This document shows, one piece after another, positions 6,326-7,962 of a DNA stretch of 7,962 nt; within the stretch, counting starts at the first letter, position 1, and each line of letters opens with the position of its first letter. Where the stretch lies: NCBI GenBank assembly GCA_009840695.1, contig VXNG01000262.1:1-7962 (forward strand). The letters are read 5' to 3'. The notes below the pieces were generated by a model. It was not told the origin of the DNA and did no database searches. It saw nothing but the letters and a program-made list of their open reading frames with translations. The stretch is from Acidimicrobiaceae bacterium. Lineage in GTDB: Bacteria; Actinomycetota; Acidimicrobiia; Acidimicrobiales; Aldehydirespiratoraceae. A program made the translations under genes and the position numbers.

Positions 6326-7648
6326 TCAGCCGGGGCTCACTCTGCGGAAGATGGCCTCGAAGGCGTGGTGCTCGGCGATGCGGCGGGCGATCACCGTGTT
6401 GGCCTCCGACAGCCGGATCCGGGTATCCAGGTCGATTCTGTCGTTGAGAGCCTGCTCGAGCCTGTCGGTCAGGAGAGCCCTCAGGTGTGGGTCGAGATCC
6501 TCGTCCAGGAGGTCCTCGACTTGGGGGCCGAGCACATCGTCGACCACGTAGCCGGCCGACTCGTCGATGTCGAGGCCGCCGTCGAGCGCCCCGCTGGCCT
6601 GCTGCGCGCCCTCGTGGGCCGCATAGTTGGCCGCGGTGCCCTTCATGGCCAACCGTGCGGCCTCCTTGCTCGCCTCCTTGCGGCCGACCATGCGGGCAAC
6701 CTTTGTCACCCTGTCCACCACCTTCAGGGCCCCTCGCAGACCCGACGACGAGAGCCCGGGCAGGGGGACGAGACCCAGCGCGAACAGGGCGGCGGTGTCG
6801 AAGTCGCCGTGCAGCGTGTAGTAGATCGACCTGGCCCCGTCGACGATGTCGCCGATGACAGGCACGAACGACACCGCGTCGAGCACGCCGCCCAAGCCGA
6901 CCCCGCCGCCGGTGGCGTGGTAGGCGCGGTCGTCTAGCACCTGCCGAACCGCGGCGGCCTCCTCGGCCGTCAGGTTGTAGTCGCCCAGGAAGGCCTCGAA
7001 GTCGGTCTTGCTCATGAAGCCGTCCGTCCGTCCGTCGCCGGCCGCGTCGATCGTTGCGGCGTGGGGCATCAGCATCGCCCGCGCCGCGGTCTTGTCCAGG
7101 AAGGCGTCGATGTCGTCGCGGCTCATCAGACCGTCGCGGTCGTCGGGATCGAAGGTGAACTCGCCGGAGTCCATCCGGTCGAGGTAGTCGTTGTTGTGCT
7201 TGGCCGTCTCGACCTGATCGAAGAAGAGGTCGTGGTCCAGCATCCAGCTCGCGGCTGCGGCGGTCGTCGAGTCGGCCGAGTGGACGGCCCATCTCAGGTC
7301 GCGACGGGACAGCAGGCCGTCGGCTCGGTCCGGGTTGCCCCGCGACTCGATCATGGTGAAGTGCTCGCGTATGCGTTCCAGCGCGCCCAGTCCCTCGTTC
7401 ATCTCCAGGCCCCCGGCCAGCATCATCCGTGTGCGCTCCTGAAGGTCGAGTGCGCCCTCTCGAAGCTCACCGGCTACCCGGCGGGTGCCGCCAACGATGT
7501 CGGGGAGAGGGCTCCCCAGCAGAGAAGCGGCCTCAGCCAGCGGCCCCTCCAACGCTTGAGCGTCCCAGTCGAGATCGTCGGCGGCTGTCTCCATCCGCTG
7601 GCGCAGCTCCGTCGCACGGGGGATGTCCAATGCCATCAGGTCTGACAT
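6326..7648 (-). CDS. EF-hand-like repeat protein with pre-toxin-type hydrophobic region; unknown function
   Basis: An unrecognised 440-residue mosaic. Residues 5-85 are predicted helical and begin MALDIPRATELRQRM, recalling small ESX/WXG100-type hairpins but without a WxG motif. Residues 92-221 hold three EF-hand-like modules with DG at 110-111, 172-173 and 209-210, each followed by L/F-L/M-S-R/K and an acidic helix. Similar DG-I-S-x-x-D repeats occur in HrpF/NolX-type effector translocators. Residues 248-302 are hydrophobic, with DAVSFVPVIGDIVDGARSIYYTL and ALGLVPLPGL, which matches the pre-toxin segment common in polymorphic toxins. The last 100 residues are helical and acidic, and I see no nuclease or other catalytic motif in them. 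There is no Sec signal peptide. ATG at 7666 gives six more residues, but it sits inside the likely -10 region, so 7648 is preferred; ATG at 7636 is also possible. No same-strand immunity-type gene follows, because the next gene is convergent. Confidence 0.85.
   Translation of the reverse strand: MSDLMALDIPRATELRQRMETAADDLDWDAQALEGPLAEAASLLGSPLPDIVGGTRRVAGELREGALDLQERTRMMLAGGLEMNEGLGALERIREHFTMIESRGNPDRADGLLSRRDLRWAVHSADSTTAAAASWMLDHDLFFDQVETAKHNNDYLDRMDSGEFTFDPDDRDGLMSRDDIDAFLDKTAARAMLMPHAATIDAAGDGRTDGFMSKTDFEAFLGDYNLTAEEAAAVRQVLDDRAYHATGGGVGLGGVLDAVSFVPVIGDIVDGARSIYYTLHGDFDTAALFALGLVPLPGLSSSGLRGALKVVDRVTKVARMVGRKEASKEAARLAMKGTAANYAAHEGAQQASGALDGGLDIDESAGYVVDDVLGPQVEDLLDEDLDPHLRALLTDRLEQALNDRIDLDTRIRLSEANTVIARRIAEHHAFEAIFRRVSPG
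6743..6907 (-). other. Encoded hydrophobic pre-toxin-like segment
   Basis: This part of the minus-strand gene encodes about 55 residues rich in Val, Leu, Ile, Gly and Pro. The layout is G-rich turn, D-A-V-S-F-V-P-V-I-G-D-I-V-D-G, then Y-Y-T-L-H-G-D-F, then A-L-F-A-L-G-L-V-P-L-P-G. The same arrangement of P-x-x-G-D/E-x-x-D followed by a G-D-x-x-x-A-x-x-A stretch is familiar from the region just before toxin tips in polymorphic toxins. The assignment is by pattern only. Confidence 0.5.
6986..7375 (-). repeat. Three divergent EF-hand-like modules (protein-level repeat)
   Basis: Three copies within one gene share the pattern N/D-P-D-x-x-D-G-L-L/M-S-R-R/D-D-L/I followed by an amphipathic helix. 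The DG pairs are encoded at 7321-7316, 7135-7130 and 7024-7019. Copies one and two have loop NPDRADG or DPDDRDG, one residue longer than the canonical DxDxDG. Copy three, GDGRTDG, lacks the PD pair. Copies one and two are preceded by a phrase of the F-x-x-I/V-E-T/S type. Calcium binding is possible but not shown, since the loop spacing is non-canonical. Confidence 0.55.
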
Positions 7649-7654
7649 GAAAAG

Positions 7655-7671
7655 ATATGTAATCATATGTA
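7655..7671. promoter_or_regulatory. AT-rich divergent promoter/operator region
   Basis: A sudden AT-rich patch in GC-rich surroundings, between the EF-hand gene and dsbB. On the minus strand TATGAT (7667-7662) is a five-of-six match to a -10 hexamer and would start transcription near 7656, giving an 8-base leader before the ATG at 7648. The patch also holds two copies of ATATGTA exactly 10 bp apart (7655-7661 and 7665-7671). It also contains the dyad TATG-TAAT-CATA (7656-7667). Both features suit a helical-repeat DNA-binding site. I see no good -35 on either strand and no plus-strand -10 for dsbB. Confidence 0.42.
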
Positions 7672-7729
7672 GACGCCAGCGACAACCTCTGAGTGAGCAA
7701 TTCCGGGCCGTTCGGGGCAGGCTGGAGAG

Positions 7730-7962
7730 GTGAGCACCGGTCAGGTGTCCGATTTCTTGGCGGTGCTGGCCCTGGGCTCGCTGGTCATCGGGTGCTCGGG
7801 CGCGGTGGCCGCGCTGGCTCCGGGAGCTGAAGCCCGCGCCCGGCAGCTGCGACCGGTGCTCCTGCCGCTGGCCCTGGCGATCGCGACGGTGTCGACCGCC
7901 GGGAGCCTGTACTACTCCGAGGTCGCCGGATACCTGCCCTGCGAGATGTGCTGGTACCAGCG
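7730..7962 (+). CDS. Disulfide bond formation protein B (DsbB-like), 5' part only
   Basis: The first 77 codons of a membrane protein gene cut by the right edge. DsbB reoxidises a periplasmic or extracytoplasmic DsbA-type thiol oxidase and passes the electrons to quinone. The translation has a first hydrophobic helix (about residues 9-27) and a short Arg/Glu-containing loop. A second helix follows (about 43-58), ending in [10 protein letters not shown], and then [11 protein letters not shown], which contains the CxxC pair and adjacent WYQR signature of the family. This order, helix, loop, helix, CxxC, matches DsbB. The GTG at 7730 follows GGAG (7724-7727) by only 2 bp, which is tight. GTG at 7745 is a possible alternative, and a stop at 7694 excludes an earlier ATG or GTG. 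It is divergent from the EF-hand gene with an 81-bp gap. The rest, including the second cysteine pair, lies outside the window. Confidence 0.88.
   Translation, partial: MSTGQVSDFLAVLALGSLVIGCSGAVAALAPGAEARARQLRPVLLPLALAIATVSTAGSLYYSEVAGYLPCEMCWYQ

Noticed and set aside
6326..6620. Toxin catalytic domain at the C-terminus of the EF-hand protein
   Set aside because: I looked for HNH, GHH, Ntox, ADP-ribosyltransferase or peptidase signatures. The HEG and EHH groups present do not form a known motif, so no toxin activity is called.
5808..7292. 494-codon open frame on the minus strand
   Set aside because: It lies across the 3' end of the propeller-like gene and most of the EF-hand gene, is very rich in Arg/Gly/Pro, and shows no family motif. 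It is an antisense or off-frame shadow in GC-rich DNA.

Overview
The window is GC-rich, gene-dense bacterial DNA, most likely from a high-GC actinobacterium. The evidence is GTG starts, stop/start overlaps, a predicted F420-dependent luciferase-family oxidoreductase, a stand-alone LigD-type polymerase of the actinobacterial type, and few Shine-Dalgarno sites. An acidimicrobial lineage is plausible but is my inference; there is no marker gene to prove it. No gene-free stretch reaches 300 bases. I see no rRNA, tRNA, CRISPR array, insertion sequence or convincing terminator.

Left block (1-1772, minus strand): a malonyl-CoA-synthetase-like acyl-CoA ligase is followed, with an ATGA overlap, by the start of a branched-chain-amino-acid-type ABC transporter solute-binding lipoprotein that runs off the left edge. 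The pair looks like an uptake-and-activation unit for a small carboxylate, but the substrate is not shown.

Central block (1790-6314, plus strand): it starts divergently only 17 bp from the ligase. It contains shikimate kinase (aroK), type II 3-dehydroquinate dehydratase (aroQ), a stand-alone LigD-like primase/polymerase domain, an F420-type LLM oxidoreductase, and a 517-residue protein of unknown function that is probably rich in beta-structure. Gaps are 7 bp, 47 bp, then two stop/start overlaps (ATGA, GTGA), so this reads as one operon or an operon with internal promoters. It mixes aromatic amino acid biosynthesis, DNA end repair and redox chemistry. The aroK and aroQ starts lack ribosome sites but have -10-like hexamers 6-7 bp upstream, suggesting leaderless mRNAs. 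The polymerase and LLM genes have Shine-Dalgarno sequences.

Right block (6326-7962): a convergent minus-strand gene, 11 bp from the end of the central operon, encodes a mosaic protein. It has an N-terminal helical region, three EF-hand-like modules, a hydrophobic segment like the pre-toxin regions of polymorphic toxins, and an unrecognised helical C-terminus. This is the most unusual object in the window. Its upstream region is an AT-rich island with short repeats. Beyond it, on the plus strand, is the 5' part of a DsbB-like disulfide-bond oxidoreductase gene, cut by the right edge just after its CxxC motif.
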